Shown: positions 11,309-22,758, counted from the stretch's first letter. The stretch: DNA of 64,000 nucleotides from Phoronis australis (GCA_002633005.1 NMRA01000109.1:470624-534623), one strand, 5' to 3'. Numbers and translations are program-made. Notes: a model not told the origin generated them from the letters alone.

Positions 11309-11738
11309 TTAAACCACTTAAACTTTTTACGTCTTAGTCTAGAATCGTGCTTGTGGCAGTCATGTGTTTAGAAGGCACTTTAACGTGTTTTCTGGTCTTA
11401 GTGTTGCCACAGATTAACTCGAGGTTTAATTGATCGACTTTGAATATAAAGTTTTTATGCCAGTCGCTATCTGTTCAGTGACGCCAGTGGGTTGCCTGAA
11501 ACGTATCCAGGACTGTGTGTATCCATTTATAGGGCGAGGAAACGCTGCGTCACTACGTAAAGAGTATTGCACGGTTGGAAAATCCGGAAAAACTCTGTTG
11601 CTTCGTGCAACGATATCAACTAATTTATAATTACGTGATTCAAAGTGTTTCTTGAACGATGGGAAGCTGGTGTCGTTCCTAACGATACTGTAATATAATA
11701 CCTCTCACGGACAGGATCATTGGGGATATGCTAGTGCA

Positions 11739-12510
11739 TTAATCCACTCCCCATACCATCCCCGCGACAGCAGAAGGCACAGAACTCCAGAGCTGAACTT
11801 TCCTGTCAGCATCGGATTTTACAACAGTCGGGCCGGCTCTTCTTGTGACTTTTAGCAGCATGACCATAAGTAATTCCGGCTTCGAGCAGTCGGCTAAAAT
11901 CATTGAACTCAGCCAGTTGGGATGAAGTCTGCTCGAGGGTGCGTTAGTGAGCCAATAGCTTAACATCAGCCGAGTATAAGCAGAGGGGTTGTTTGCTGGT
12001 ACATGAACCAGCGAGGTAATCTGCACGCTCATTAATCAAGACACCGGTGAGGCCAGTTACAAAAGACCAGATCACTGTATGATGAGGGTGGTGTGACCAG
12101 AAGACGCCCTAGTTGGCTGGGAGGTTTCCAGACTGAACTTTTATCAACACTGCCATGGAATCGGTGGCAAAGATAATGGTTTGATTCTCCAGGTCTGGGT
12201 GTGATAGTTTAGTTAGGGCACGTTGTATAGCCTCAAAATCCATCCGTGTACTACTTGTGTATAAATGGTGGCAGCCGCTGCCGTCCACAATGACATTGTC
12301 AGCACACAGTATTTGGTAACCCCATCCCGGTTGCACCATCGAAGGACCATTTGTTTCTACAATGATGGCATTAATACCGCTAAGATCACACCATTGTTGA
12401 AGGAACAATGCTTGCGCTACTCCAGGAGGCCATTTCTGAGCTGCCCTGGTGACATTCGGTCTCTCACCGAGTTCTTGTACTGGCAGACAAGCAGCATCTT
12501 GCGCGATCAT
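11739..12510 (-). pseudogene. Non-LTR retrotransposon fragment with RNase H domain
   Basis: Reading the - strand from 12510, one frame gives DGSGCHHLYTSSTRMDFEAI, then LSHPDLENQTIIFATDSMAV and LIKVQSG. These are the RNase H motifs with catalytic D (DGSG), E (FEAI) and D (ATDSMAV). After a stop near 12109 and a frame change, another frame reads VLINERADYLAGSCTSKQP, the closing 'NE.AD.LA' motif with the last acidic residue. The rest, to about 11739, keeps partial sense (HAAKSHKKSRPDCCK). Stops and frameshifts make it dead. RNase H at the C-terminal end of a retrotransposon fits an I/jockey-like non-LTR element. No reverse transcriptase was seen next to it. Confidence 0.7.
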
Positions 12511-13029
12511 GTGTTCGCCAATGAGGGCCTCATCGTTCCTAACGTAAATTGTTCCTAATGATTTACTGATGCATGTAAAGTATTGGTGTGGTCAGACATT
12601 TGACGGGTGGTACAGAAACCAAACTACATTTTCTATGATTCCGTCTTAATTTAAAAGGATTATCTGATTTTTATAGAATTAGAAGCATCAGTGGGAAAAT
12701 TAATTATCAATCCTTGTGTTAGCATTGTACCAACTACAGTGTAGTAATGACATACTCTTTTTGTAAAAATTGTAAAGAACATTTATTTTTTGTAGTAGAA
12801 ATCATGTTTAGGCGCACGTTATACTGTTGCAGAACATTTCAACGGAAACAGTCCGATTGGGAACAAGTGAGCAGCCCTTAAAAGTGTCATTAGATTTTGG
12901 CCACTCGAGTAGCGAGAATCGAGTGAGTGACCCTTAAATCAGACCGGCAGCCCAAAACAATTAGCACACATCAAAGAGTTACCAACATCAGACCATAGAA
13001 GCACTAAGAGTTCACCTCCTACACAAATA

Positions 13030-13350
13030 TGGACGTCTTCCGTTGTCTGCACTCTGGGTGCGAGCCCTGGGGCCCTTACAAGGGACCCAAAAATGAGATA
13101 CATTATATATTCAAGGTACCGGCCAAAACTGACCATAGTACCACATTGAAAACCGAATGGCCCCCGATAGACAAATTGCACTCTGGAATACGTCCGGTAG
13201 AAACCAAAAGTATCCCCCAAAAATGAGCTAACTCATACATTCGAGGTAATGCAAAAACAAAACCTTGTGATTCAATACACGTCATTCATCACTAAATGTC
13301 CCATGACAGACAAAATGCACTTTGACTTAAACCCTCCAGAACCGAGTAGT
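13030..13350. repeat. Degenerate tandem repeat, ~130-bp unit
   Basis: The string CCCAAAAATGAG is followed by an ATTC(A/G)AGGTA string at both 13085 and 13216. GACAAATTGCACTCTGGA (13171) resembles GACAAAATGCACTTTGAC (13308). This suggests two to three decayed units. It is otherwise unannotated. Confidence 0.5.
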
Positions 13351-14015
13351 CCTCGTTTCTGAAGTGTTCATAACACAAAATCACAACATCGTGTGATCGC
13401 GGTACCCAAACTCTCTTAACAGCGATGATCCGCTTCTTCCTGAGGTCCTTATCCTTAGGAAACTTGTATCCCTACCTCGTTGAGGCATAAAGGCACACAG
13501 CATCTTACAGGCTTTCTTATTTACGTAGATATATTACAAAACAAGGCGCTGATATCTCTCTTTAGCTCCGGCTGTAAACAGTGTTTATCGTAATCTATTT
13601 TGCCCGGGGTACGCCACGAGCTATGTTGCAGAGTAAAACAAGAGGAGGATTGAGAATATTGTCATTTATTATGACGTAATAGATAAAACTAACTAAGACT
13701 CTGCAAGATGGGCATGCAAAAAACGCCCACCGGCGTGTACAATGAATAGCCCTGCAAGAGGGAACAAAACAAAAAAACTGCATGAAGGGCTTAAAGGAAA
13801 AGTACAGAACATGAAAACAAAACTTGAAAGAAAAAAAAAAAAAAAACCTAACAGGAAATGTATACGAGCGAAGAGAAAGTGGAACCGACACCCGGGATGG
13901 GGGGTGGGGAAAAAATGAAGAGAACGAACGTAGGTCTTGTAGATGACGAGGTAGGTGGCTGAATGAGAGACCACGTTGAACAGAACAAAGGAAATATGGG
14001 CGACCAATCAGGAGT
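13351..14015. other. Non-coding, A-run, up to assembly gap
   Basis: No gene is seen. A run of about 18 A lies at 13830-13848. Open frames that run into the N gap are artefacts of ambiguous bases. Confidence 0.5.
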
Positions 14016-14363
14016 NNNNNNNNNNNNNNNNNNNNNNNNNNNNNNNNNNNNNNNNNNNNNNNNNNNNNNNNNNNNNNNNNNNNNNNNNNNNNNNNNNNNN
14101 NNNNNNNNNNNNNNNNNNNNNNNNNNNNNNNNNNNNNNNNNNNNNNNNNNNNNNNNNNNNNNNNNNNNNNNNNNNNNNNNNNNNNNNNNNNNNNNNNNNN
14201 NNNNNNNNNNNNNNNNNNNNNNNNNNNNNNNNNNNNNNNNNNNNNNNNNNNNNNNNNNNNNNNNNNNNNNNNNNNNNNNNNNNNNNNNNNNNNNNNNNNN
14301 NNNNNNNNNNNNNNNNNNNNNNNNNNNNNNNNNNNNNNNNNNNNNNNNNNNNNNNNNNNNNNN
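14016..14363. other. Assembly gap (348 N)
   Basis: Run of N. No sequence information. The tyrosine recombinase fragment on the - strand ends just right of the gap. Confidence 0.99.
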
Positions 14364-14364
14364 T

Positions 14365-14790
14365 TCAAGAAGCCTGGGGAAGAGGAAAAGCAGACATGCG
14401 AATGTAGTTTTTTAGTGCGTCAGATTTCCAGCGCCCCATGCGCTGGATCACCGGTTCAGGGACGCCCCGGCTGGCCGCAGAGGTGGCGGCGCCAATGCGA
14501 AAGCTATGAGACGTATAAGCCTTGGTGTCGAGTCCTACAAAGGAAACCACTTTAGTTAACATGGAGTTGAAGCAGGAACGGGTAACCGGTGATCCACTGA
14601 GGTGTTGGAACAAGGGGCCAGGAGAAGGCTGAAAAGTAGACAAGTACAAGGTTAGGGCAGCTAGTGGGCAATGGGGAGATTGGCTGGACGGAATTGTAAG
14701 TGGTAAAATGGTGGTCTCGCGAAATCTCGCGAGAAATGCACACTGATAAATATTGCCTCTATAAGCACTCGACCGCCCCATTGCATGCAC
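14365..14790 (-). pseudogene. Tyrosine recombinase C-terminal fragment (mobile element)
   Basis: The - strand frame contains CPLAALTLYLSTFQPSPGPL, then YTSHSFRIGAATSAASRGVP, VIQRMGRWKSDALKNYIR and a stop. HSFR is the H-x-x-R catalytic box, GRW takes the place of the second H/W position, and the Y of NYIR is in the position of the nucleophile. This pattern is typical of the recombinases of animal DIRS-like or Crypton-like elements. The N-terminal part with the first catalytic arginine is not recognisable (the sequence before about 14700 lacks it), so the copy is truncated. No reverse transcriptase is visible, so the element type stays open. Confidence 0.75.
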
Positions 14791-14828
14791 TCGCGGTCAA
14801 GGATTTGTAACTGGTTACAGCGGGCGTG

Positions 14829-14968
14829 CGTTCAGTAACGCTAGGACCTACGCTAGGACCCAGCTAAAATCTAGTTTTAGTCACGTACTCTCACTTAAAT
14901 TACACGGAAATATATCACGTAATCTCGCGAAGTCTTGCTTTTTAACGAGGTCCTAGCGTTACTGAACG
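14829..14968. mobile_element. 140-bp miniature inverted-repeat element
   Basis: Perfect 20-bp terminal inverted repeats: CGTTCAGTAACGCTAGGACC at 14829-14848 and its exact reverse complement at 14949-14968. The interior is AT-rich and non-coding. Part of the repeat (CGCTAGGACC) is duplicated just inside the left end. No clear target duplication is seen. Confidence 0.8.
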
Positions 14969-15429
14969 GGAGCCGGGTATGCTTTGTCCTGTGTTGCGCT
15001 GACTTTGTGGTCGCGAGAAGGATTACTGCTTCAAGCAAAGGGTACGATTATCAGAAATAGTCATTAAAACCGTTAACACTTCTAATGAAAAGGCAGAAAA
15101 GACCCAGGATGGTTCATACACAACCAGAGGGTTGTGGCCACATGTCCTCCCAAAACGCCTTGGGGGTCATGCAAATATGAGGCAGAATATTGATAACCAC
15201 ATCAGCACACGCTGTCAATGGTCAGGGGGATCTAGAAACCAAAATCTGTTTCGATGGGAGGGACTCAATACCCATGTGACACATCCCTTGTTTTTCACCT
15301 GTTTTGCATTCTTCTCATGTACCCCCTGGTATGGGTCAAAACTTATTTAGCCCCCACCTGATTTTTAACTGTTTTGCACTCTTCCCATGTACCCACTTCC
15401 TCTGGCATCTGAGGCAACTTACCCTAAAC

Positions 15430-15682
15430 CCCCTGGAACAATCACTACAACTTTGCAGTGCATGGAGGTACAGTGTATGAAATGTAATCAGGAACGGCAA
15501 TTTGCCTTATTAGAACTCCAACATAAAGCAAAATCATTGCTTTTGAAGGAAGTTTCAGGAGAATGAAAGCAAAAATCTTACTGTCTATTACACTTTTATT
15601 GACTAAAACATACGTATTCATGCTCACTTGATTATACGTGAATGTATATATTCGTATTTTACTCATATAATCGCACCGTAAT
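15430..15682. repeat. Dispersed repeat, copy 1
   Basis: This aligns by eye with 30919-31165. Shared landmarks are CATGGAGGTA, AATTTGCCTT, GAAGGAAG/GAAGGGAG, and TTGATTAAA/TTGACTAAA with ACATACGTATT/ACACATTTTCTT, then (A/T)CGATTATA and CGCACCGTAAT/CACGCAGTAAT. It is non-coding. Confidence 0.55.
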
Positions 15683-16615
15683 GGAATGTGGACATAGAGA
15701 AGCTCTGGTTAGCAAAACGACAAGCCACAAAGAAATGGCAACGAATGCGAAAAAGTGTGGCTTCTGTTACTGTTAAAAATAAAGTACGGTGTGAGCAGAT
15801 GAAAACGGCTACTGAGGAATTCAAAGATCAAGTAAAAACTGCCTAGGCTGAAAGATGGCAGAAATTCTGTTATGAAGTTTCACGGGACAGGGCACTGATC
15901 AAATTCTGGAAGTTACATACGAGCATGAACAGGCAGATTGATTCCACCACCATCTGAAACGTGCACCTGAGAATGGAACGCTACTAGTGACTGATGAAAG
16001 CAAAGGAATGGCCTTTTTTTAGAAAGGTGCATTAATCAGATCAGAGAAATCTGGAGCAACGCAAGAGCACAAAAGCGGTACTCACTGAGCTTGCTTCGAC
16101 TGACGAGGTGCCGTTCACTATTACGGTAGAATATCTTCGCAGCACCCTCAAGACAGCCCCAGGACCAGACAGAGTGGAATATGACGCCATCCGAGAACTT
16201 GATGATGCAGAACTTGAAGAGCTGTCCTTTTTGTACCAAGAAAGCTAAGAGAAAGGTATAATTTTCTAGGATTGGCTACACAGCTTCTTGGCTGTGCTTC
16301 CTAAGCCTGCTGAATGGCTATAGAATAATAACAATGCAAAATACAATTGGCAAACTTATGTAGCGCATTGTAGCCCGAGAACTTGCATGGGACCTGGAGA
16401 ATAGGAAGCTACTTACACAAACTCTTGGAAGCTACGGGACCGGGAAGGTCACATGGGCCAATGTGGCCATTTTCTCGTATGATGTATATGAAGCATTCCA
16501 AAGGAAGAAAGATACTCTGGCAGTGGTAATTGACCTCGAGGACGCTTATAATCGTGTATCTTACGAGAAGTTGATGAACCTGCTTCTGGATTGACCTATC
16601 GCCAGGATTATGACT
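15683..16615 (+). pseudogene. Non-LTR retrotransposon, 5' part of reverse transcriptase (broken)
   Basis: Read across frameshifts, the + strand gives the linker before the reverse transcriptase (ERWQKFCYEVSRDRALIKFW, about 15857-15913). It then gives EYLRSTLKTAPGPDRVEYDA (about 16130-16185), the 'K..APGPD' box of non-LTR enzymes, and AVVIDLEDAYNRVSYEKLM, the motif A region with its aspartate. Stop codons and frame changes are frequent. The frame breaks off after ARIMT at about 16615 and resumes at 18340 with AALMERTVALRLGSW. The interruption is therefore inside the reverse transcriptase, between motif A and the PQGS motif. Confidence 0.75.
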
Positions 16616-18339
16616 GACGGCTCTAACTGACCAATCAGAACGTAGTATTCCTGACGCACCTTCGTCTGCGTTTCCAAGCCGCCATTGTACCCGACAAACA
16701 ACACGTTGTCGGTAAAGCTTATTTTAGTCTATAGCTCAAGAAATTGTGCAATAAGAATGGTGAAACGGTGTTGAGATGGCGTGTGTAATTCTCACATAGC
16801 CGTTATATACCTCGAGAAGAATATCCCGTCCCTTTTTGTGCATTCCCTAAGCCGGAAAGTAATGTCCACTGTGTAAACGATGGATCAAACTGTGTGGACA
16901 GCCACACGAGCAGCTAAACATCATTAACTTGGCAATGTTGCTGGATTACGCGAAGGTTAAACACAAATACAGTTGTTCCACATTTCAGTTTGGTGGCTAT
17001 CTGATTTTGGCTCTGGAGTTTCACTCGTCTGGGCGCCTTTGTCTCGACTTCTGCTGGACATCCCAGCACTAGTCTTGTCCCCGGAAATTGTTGTTTTTAA
17101 GGACAACTTTTATTATTTTTCATTTATTTCGACCTGTAATCAGTGGACATCGTTTTGTTTCGTAGCAGAGGTACATTTTCTGTTATCTATATATGCGTAG
17201 GCTGGCGTTCAACCGAACTTCTCACCAAAATTGACAGATTCGATCGGCACAGGGAGGGGCATTAGATTATTGAACTCAAAGCCTCGTTCGAGCTGTTGTC
17301 ATGAAAAAATAAACAGTTGAATTACTTTTTAGAACCTCTAGTATATACACTACGCCTGTAGAGTTAGGAAGAGTTCATTTTGTAGTTGGTCAAACATGAT
17401 ACTTGGATTTATGAAGCTTTAAAAACAATTTCAGTTAATTTTGTAAATGGCCATTTTTGCCAGTACACCAGGCTTGTCATCTTTTGTAACCCTGCCACAA
17501 CTTAGTGATCATGCTACTTTTAAAGTTAAATGAAAGCTACCGTTATGCAACGAAACAACAAAAATGTGAAGTTCATCAGAAGGTTGGCCTAATTACTTAA
17601 ATGTCTTTATGGTGCATTGAATTACGGCCAATTCCATGCATTAATTTAACTTAGACACAGCCCTAGACCTACTGGAGCTAACTGCTTTCCTAGGACAAGA
17701 CTAGAATGTGCCTGAGCTATGAACCCGATTTTTTTAATCAAAATATTTCGCTCGAAGATTAGAAAAGTATATACAGTGTTATCGACTCGACCTTACTTGG
17801 AGAATCCCATCAGTTGTGGCCTCCGTACTTTTCATTTGGCGGAATTTAGCAGACGGCAGAATGATAAAAATATCGGCGAATCTTCACTGATTTTGTTCGA
17901 AATATCCTGAAATATATGATATCGTACAGATAATTCGACTTTAAGGTACATACCCAGTTTTACATTAACATATTGCATCAGAGGCCTTTTGGCCCTTGTG
18001 TCAGTTTTTAAGTGAAGGTGAATCCCGTGTGGGGTTCTTCGGATTTTCGCTGGCTCCGAAATACTTTTCCTCGAACACTTAATTCATCATTGTGGCCTTT
18101 ACAAATTCCCAAATGATGAAAGTACGATTCTCAGCTGAAAAGCATCGCATGTTGCCTTTGTCAAAGCGTTTTCGGAAAGTGCAAAATACACTCATCAATT
18201 CCACCAGAAACGTGATTTAGGCGCCAGTGTATTTGCCTTTGACATCTTGTTCGTTTGTCGGGTGTCACGTGACTTTTTGCAAGGGGGCGGAGCTTGCGAT
18301 AGGTCAATTGTGAGGTCAACCATTACTTCATCAACTGAA
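16616..18339 (+). mobile_element. THAP-bearing DNA transposon remnant inserted in the retrotransposon
   Basis: This 1.7-kb block separates two parts of one reverse transcriptase. From 16757, across frameshifts, it reads MVKRC, then RYIPREEYPVPFCAFPKPES, then CKRWIKLCGQPHEQLN and KYSCSTFQFGGY. This fits a THAP-type zinc finger (C..C, FP, RRW, CS.HF), and such fingers are common at the N-terminus of animal DNA transposases. A 12-bp inverted pair TTGACCTATCGC (16591-16602) / GCGATAGGTCAA (18296-18307) lies close to the edges. The string ACCCGACAAAC, seen about 75 bases in from each end, may also belong to decayed terminal repeats. No transposase catalytic core was found. Confidence 0.55.
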
Positions 18340-20090
18340 TAACCGCTGCATTGATGGAACGAACAGTGGCACTGAGGTTGGGCTCGTGGCTCTCTGACCC
18401 TATGAGACTGAATCCTGGACTTTCGCAGGATCATCTTTGTCCCCGGTACTATACAATGTGTATACAGCCAGGCTGGCCGGGATCAATATTGAAAACGGAG
18501 GATTCTCACATTTGCAGATGACGCGCTTGCCAGTTCGGAAACTGTCGCGCATGAGTTTTTACTACGGATGGAGAAAAATCTTGTAAATAAGCCACCAGCA
18601 TCATGTATGGCTTAGGTATTGCTGCAGCTTTCGAAAATGTTACTTTTAAAGTCATGGAATTCGTTGACCCCGTACCTGTATATCTGATGGACTTAGTAGA
18701 TGCTGGGGCACGCACTTTACAAGCGGTACTCTGTGGTAAATGAACACAAGGAAATTGATGAGCGGGTGCGTACAATCATTTATCCCATCTCCTCTCTTTG
18801 GAATTGCACCATGAACTTCTTTTAAAGTTAAAGAAAGAGAATAATTTATTTAGAACCTGACTCATGCCGATGGCTTAGCCCTCCTAATCACCAATGGCAA
18901 TTAGGATTGAGTGAGGCGCTGGGGTCAACGTGATACTGAACTGGCCAACCAAAGCGGTAGCATTCACTGACAGGGAACCTGAAGTCTTACTGTTTACTCA
19001 TCAACATTTAATACTGTCTTTCCATGGTTGAATGGGAGGAAACTGTATCCAGGAAGGCTATACTCATCAAAGTTGTTCAAGACAGCAAACTCACTAAGAA
19101 TCATCGTTTAAGCCAAATAATTAGAAAGGCTGGAATTGTATTTATGCTGTGTAGGCATCTTACGCGTATGGGCAAATTGTGGGGTTTAAACCCAAAACCA
19201 TTACGTGGATGGACACTACTACGATAAGAGCGCTTTTATTTTACGCAAGGGTGGCTTGGGAGAGTGGAATTGAAAACCTGCGCCTTAAGAATTTTCTTCA
19301 AACGGTGCAACATTTAGTTTGTCTTGTGATAAGATCGGCACTTCCTAGCACCTCACTGAGAGCAAGGAGGGTGTTGAATATAGAATCGATAGATGATTTC
19401 ATGACGGCCCAGGCAGTCTAAGGCTCCTTTGGTGAGGACCAAGCAGGACTCTGGAATTCCAAGCCAGTGGGTGAGCTACATCAGGGATAACAAAGAGGCG
19501 GTTTAAGACCTTTGAAAGAAACTTTGAATGTCTTACACTAAAATAACCGTGCTGTCGATTATAAAAGAAACATTGATGTACGCTACATGTACTGTATATA
19601 AAAATTACGGTGATGGTTGAAGTTTGGTGAAGGGTTGGTGCGGTTTTTCGTATTGAATACTTGACTGAAAAATCTCTTACTCTGGGAAACAGGCAATTTC
19701 TAAAGGTGCAGAAGAACTGCTTGAAAAGGAAAACCAAAAAAAACTGTAGGTATCCTGTCCGACAGCCAGGCAGATATTAAAACCCTGTGAATATTGTTGT
19801 TAAATCAAACATTGTTCAGCAATGTATGGCTAACCTTGATATCTTAGCTGAATATAACCGTGTGATAGAAACCTGGACGTCTGGACACACTGGTATCCAC
19901 TTCAATTTTAAGGACCTGAACCAATATTGCCCTTCCTGCATTTTAGGAATAAGTGATTGGTCATTGAAACGATGGAAAACATCTTGGACTAACAGAAGTG
20001 TCTCCACTAAGATTTTAAGTGTGACCAGGTCTCAATTCTGAAGAACTTTCCTCACAACTCATAAGTGTTGCACTGGTAAAAAACAACACT
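18340..20090 (+). pseudogene. Non-LTR retrotransposon, 3' part: RT palm/thumb and RNase H (broken)
   Basis: The sequence resumes with AALMERTVALRLGSWLSDP at 18340. Next comes a PQGSSLSPVLYNVYT-like box (about 18420-18470), then FADDALASSE-like sequence near 18510-18540 with the catalytic pair. The thumb (HLTRMGKLWGLNPKP; KTITWMDTTTIRALLFYARV) lies at about 19150-19260. At 19749-19905 there is an RNase H segment: ILSDSQADIKTL followed by ETWTSGHTGIHFN. Numerous frameshifts and stops are present. Together with 15683-16615 it is one old element of the class with a C-terminal RNase H. Confidence 0.75.
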
Positions 20091-20900
20091 ACGGCGGAGA
20101 GGGTCTTCCAACCATCATGTATAACCCCGCTAACAGAAATATATTTTCTTTTATTCTTTGGCTTGCTTCTTAGCAACATGTATACTAAAAGCTATTTTAA
20201 TCTCTTAAGCTTTATTAATCGATTTCCTCTTTGAGGCACATGACAATGGTGGGATCTTATTAAGTGACACTCACTTCCAACACCGCAAATAGGCTTCCAG
20301 ATTTATCTCCCTTGTCACAAGATGAATGCAGCCAAATTATTTGTACCACTTATATCTAGTAGTCTTATATGCTAATCTCATTATAAGTACGCAATTTAAA
20401 ATCACACTTTATAATCCGTACTCATACATTGTATTTTGGCCAAAAAGAAATGCGATTAACCTCACTTATTGCATGCAATTTACCTGTTTTTATACTGGAA
20501 AATTGCTATTTTCAGTATGCAAAAACCTGTCAATTCCTTCGTAAACCTTCGAAGGTCTATAGCTAAAAATTAAGAGGCCAATACATGTAAGTGCAAAATA
20601 GGCAATTTTTTTAATCACAGCAACATTATGATCAAATGCAAACAGTTAAAGCTGAATTTGAAAAATGTCCCTAAAATAATTGATTTCTTTTGATTTTCTC
20701 GTGGATTGGCTCTTAATGAATTCGAAGCTTGACGAATTCTATTTGACTGGAACCTTAGACTGAAACGCGTTTCACCCAAACAGTGGAGTGTAAACGAGGA
20801 CCATATTGTTGCACCCCTGGAATTCGTACATGTAGTTTTAGGTATCTGCTCTTATAAAAACGAGATAATTAATTTTTACATGGTGCATTTACATTTTCAG
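20091..20900. other. End of the long SEA-gene intron
   Basis: No domain was recognised. The acceptor TTTACATTTTCAG closes the intron at 20900. Confidence 0.5.
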
Positions 20901-21052
20901 CGTTTGTATTTATTGGAGTAGGCGCGGTCTTTGTCCTTGTCGTGATAACCATTTTCAAAGCTACGCGCCAGATGAAAGCTGACGGTGACGACATCGACAG
21001 CGACGGCGGTGAGTCGTCCGAACCTGTGTCACAGAATTCCCAATTACAATAG
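20901..21052 (+). CDS. SEA-domain membrane protein, terminal exon (transmembrane and cytoplasmic tail)
   Basis: Acceptor ACATTTTCAG at 20900. The first two bases complete a codon left open in phase 1, matching both exon B and the microexon. The frame reads FVFIGVGAVFVLVVITIF, an 18-residue uncharged span followed by basic K..R, hence a stop-transfer membrane helix. A short acidic and polar tail (DGDDIDSDGGESSEPVSQN) and a TAG at 21050-21052 follow. The charge pattern puts the tail inside and the SEA domain outside. A donor-like GCGGTGAGT at about 21005-21013 could allow a different end, but the open tail and the nearby polyadenylation signal favour this being the last exon. The protein cannot be named from this. 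Confidence 0.62.
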
Positions 21053-21165
21053 GTTAAACTCGGAACGAAGAGGTACTTCTGAAAGCAAGTCTACGGACAA
21101 GAGTAAAGTCAATTGAACTACGGAATAGACATCATGTAATCACTTTTATTATTAATATAAAGCAA

Positions 21166-21171
21166 AATAAA
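21166..21171 (+). terminator. Polyadenylation signal of the SEA gene
   Basis: AATAAA lies 114 bases after the stop codon, followed by a G/T-containing stretch. Confidence 0.55.
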
Positions 21172-21271
21172 GTTTGTTAACCAGCAGAAATGGGTGTTCA
21201 AACATTTTAACCAAACATTTAAAGAGTGCGAATTGCCAAAAGAAACGTCTTGAAACGTGAAGTTAATCATT

Positions 21272-22758
21272 ATGCGCCCACATATTTATATGTGGACGCA
21301 TTATGCCGTCATGTCCGTCCGTCCGTCCGGCGTCCGGCGTCCGCTGCTCTATCTCTAAAACCCTTTGACATACATTCATGAAATTTGGCACATATGTTCC
21401 ATTCATGAATGGGACGGCATGTGCGAACTTTCGGACGGATCCGACTACCGGTGGACCCCTAGTGGCAATTTTAGTTTTTTACGCTTACATTTGTATCTTC
21501 AAAAGTCGTGAACGGATTTTTATGAAATTTGGTGTGCAGGCACCTATTAGTGAGATGACGCTATCCTCCCATTTTCAGATGGATTCGACATAGTTTGCGC
21601 CACCTAGTGGCCATTTTAGTGTTTTTGAGTCTGTTTTTTGTGCGTCCACACCTCTATCAACCAAACCGCTCAAAGGATGATTGTGAAAATTGGCATGTAT
21701 ATGCTTACTATGTAGAGGACGGTTGACGATGATTTTCCGACGATTTCAACTACTGTGGCGCCTCCTAGTGGCAGTTTTGTTTTTTTTTTGCTTCTATGGA
21801 TGTATCTCCTAAATCTTTCGCAGGATCTTTACGAAATTGTGTAAGTATATTTATATGATGTTAACAATGGGAGATGACGACTTTTGGACGGATCCGACTG
21901 GCGGCGTGCCCCCTAGTGGAAGTTTTAATTTTGTACACTTACCTTTGTATCTTCAAAAGTCCTGAACGGATTTTCATGAAATTTGGTATGTAGGCACCTA
22001 TTAGTGAGATGACGCTATATTTCCGTTTTCAGATGGATTCGACATAGTTTGCGCCACCTAGTGGCCATTTTTACTGTTTTCGAGTCTGTATTTTTGCGTC
22101 CACCCCTCTATCAACCAAACCACTCTAAGTATGATTGTGAAAATTGGCATGTATGTTCTTACTATGAAGAGGACGATTGACGCTGAATTTCCCATGACTT
22201 TGATTTCTGTGGCGCCTCGTAGTGGCATTTTTTATGCGCCCATGGCTATATCTCCCAAACCGTTTGCAGGATCTTTACTAAATTTAGCAAGTGTATTTAT
22301 GTGATGTTGACAACGGACGATGACGATGATTCTGACTACCGGTATGCCTCTAGTGGCAATTTAAGTGTTTTACATTCACCTCTGTATTTTCATAGGTCTT
22401 CAGGTGTATACTTTGTGTTACTTCGTGACTATGAAGGAAAAGTTCCAAGTAGAAATTTGTTTCTGGCATTCTAATGCTGTGCTAATCTCGTATGTTGGTA
22501 AATTTGTTTTTAATTCTATGTTTCTGCGGTGCTTTAAGCAACTGATGTATAAGATGTGCTTGTATTATGAAGATCACTCACATTTTGCCCCTAGCCTGTT
22601 GAGGAGACAATGACCATGCCTTTCCATTTTGCAAAGTACAACATACTACATATATGCCCTCTACTGGCCACTTTATGGTACCAATAAACAACCCTAGAAG
22701 GATACCGTATACGGTGCAATTGTGGGCGCATTTCAACGCTCTGCGTTGCTCTTTTTTT
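21272..22758 (+). mobile_element. 1.49-kb repeat element with CCTAGTGGC array (+ copy)
   Basis: The left end is CGCCCACATATTTATATGTG, an imperfect palindrome, followed by a CCGTCCGTCCGTC tract. The right end runs GTGGGCGCATTTCAACGCTC. The interior consists of units of about 150 bp, most with a (C)CTAGTGGC core: 21458, 21603, 21764, 21912, 22057, 22218 (CGTAGTGGC) and 22349. Spacings are 145, 161, 148, 145, 161 and 131. Units one, four and seven resemble each other, as do two and five, so there is a three-unit higher-order period of about 454 bp. A reversed copy lies at 26369-27577. It has no protein-coding frame. Confidence 0.8.

Noticed and set aside
13595-14415. Long open frames through the first N gap
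   Set aside because: The length comes from ambiguous bases; only the recombinase frame right of the gap has real content.
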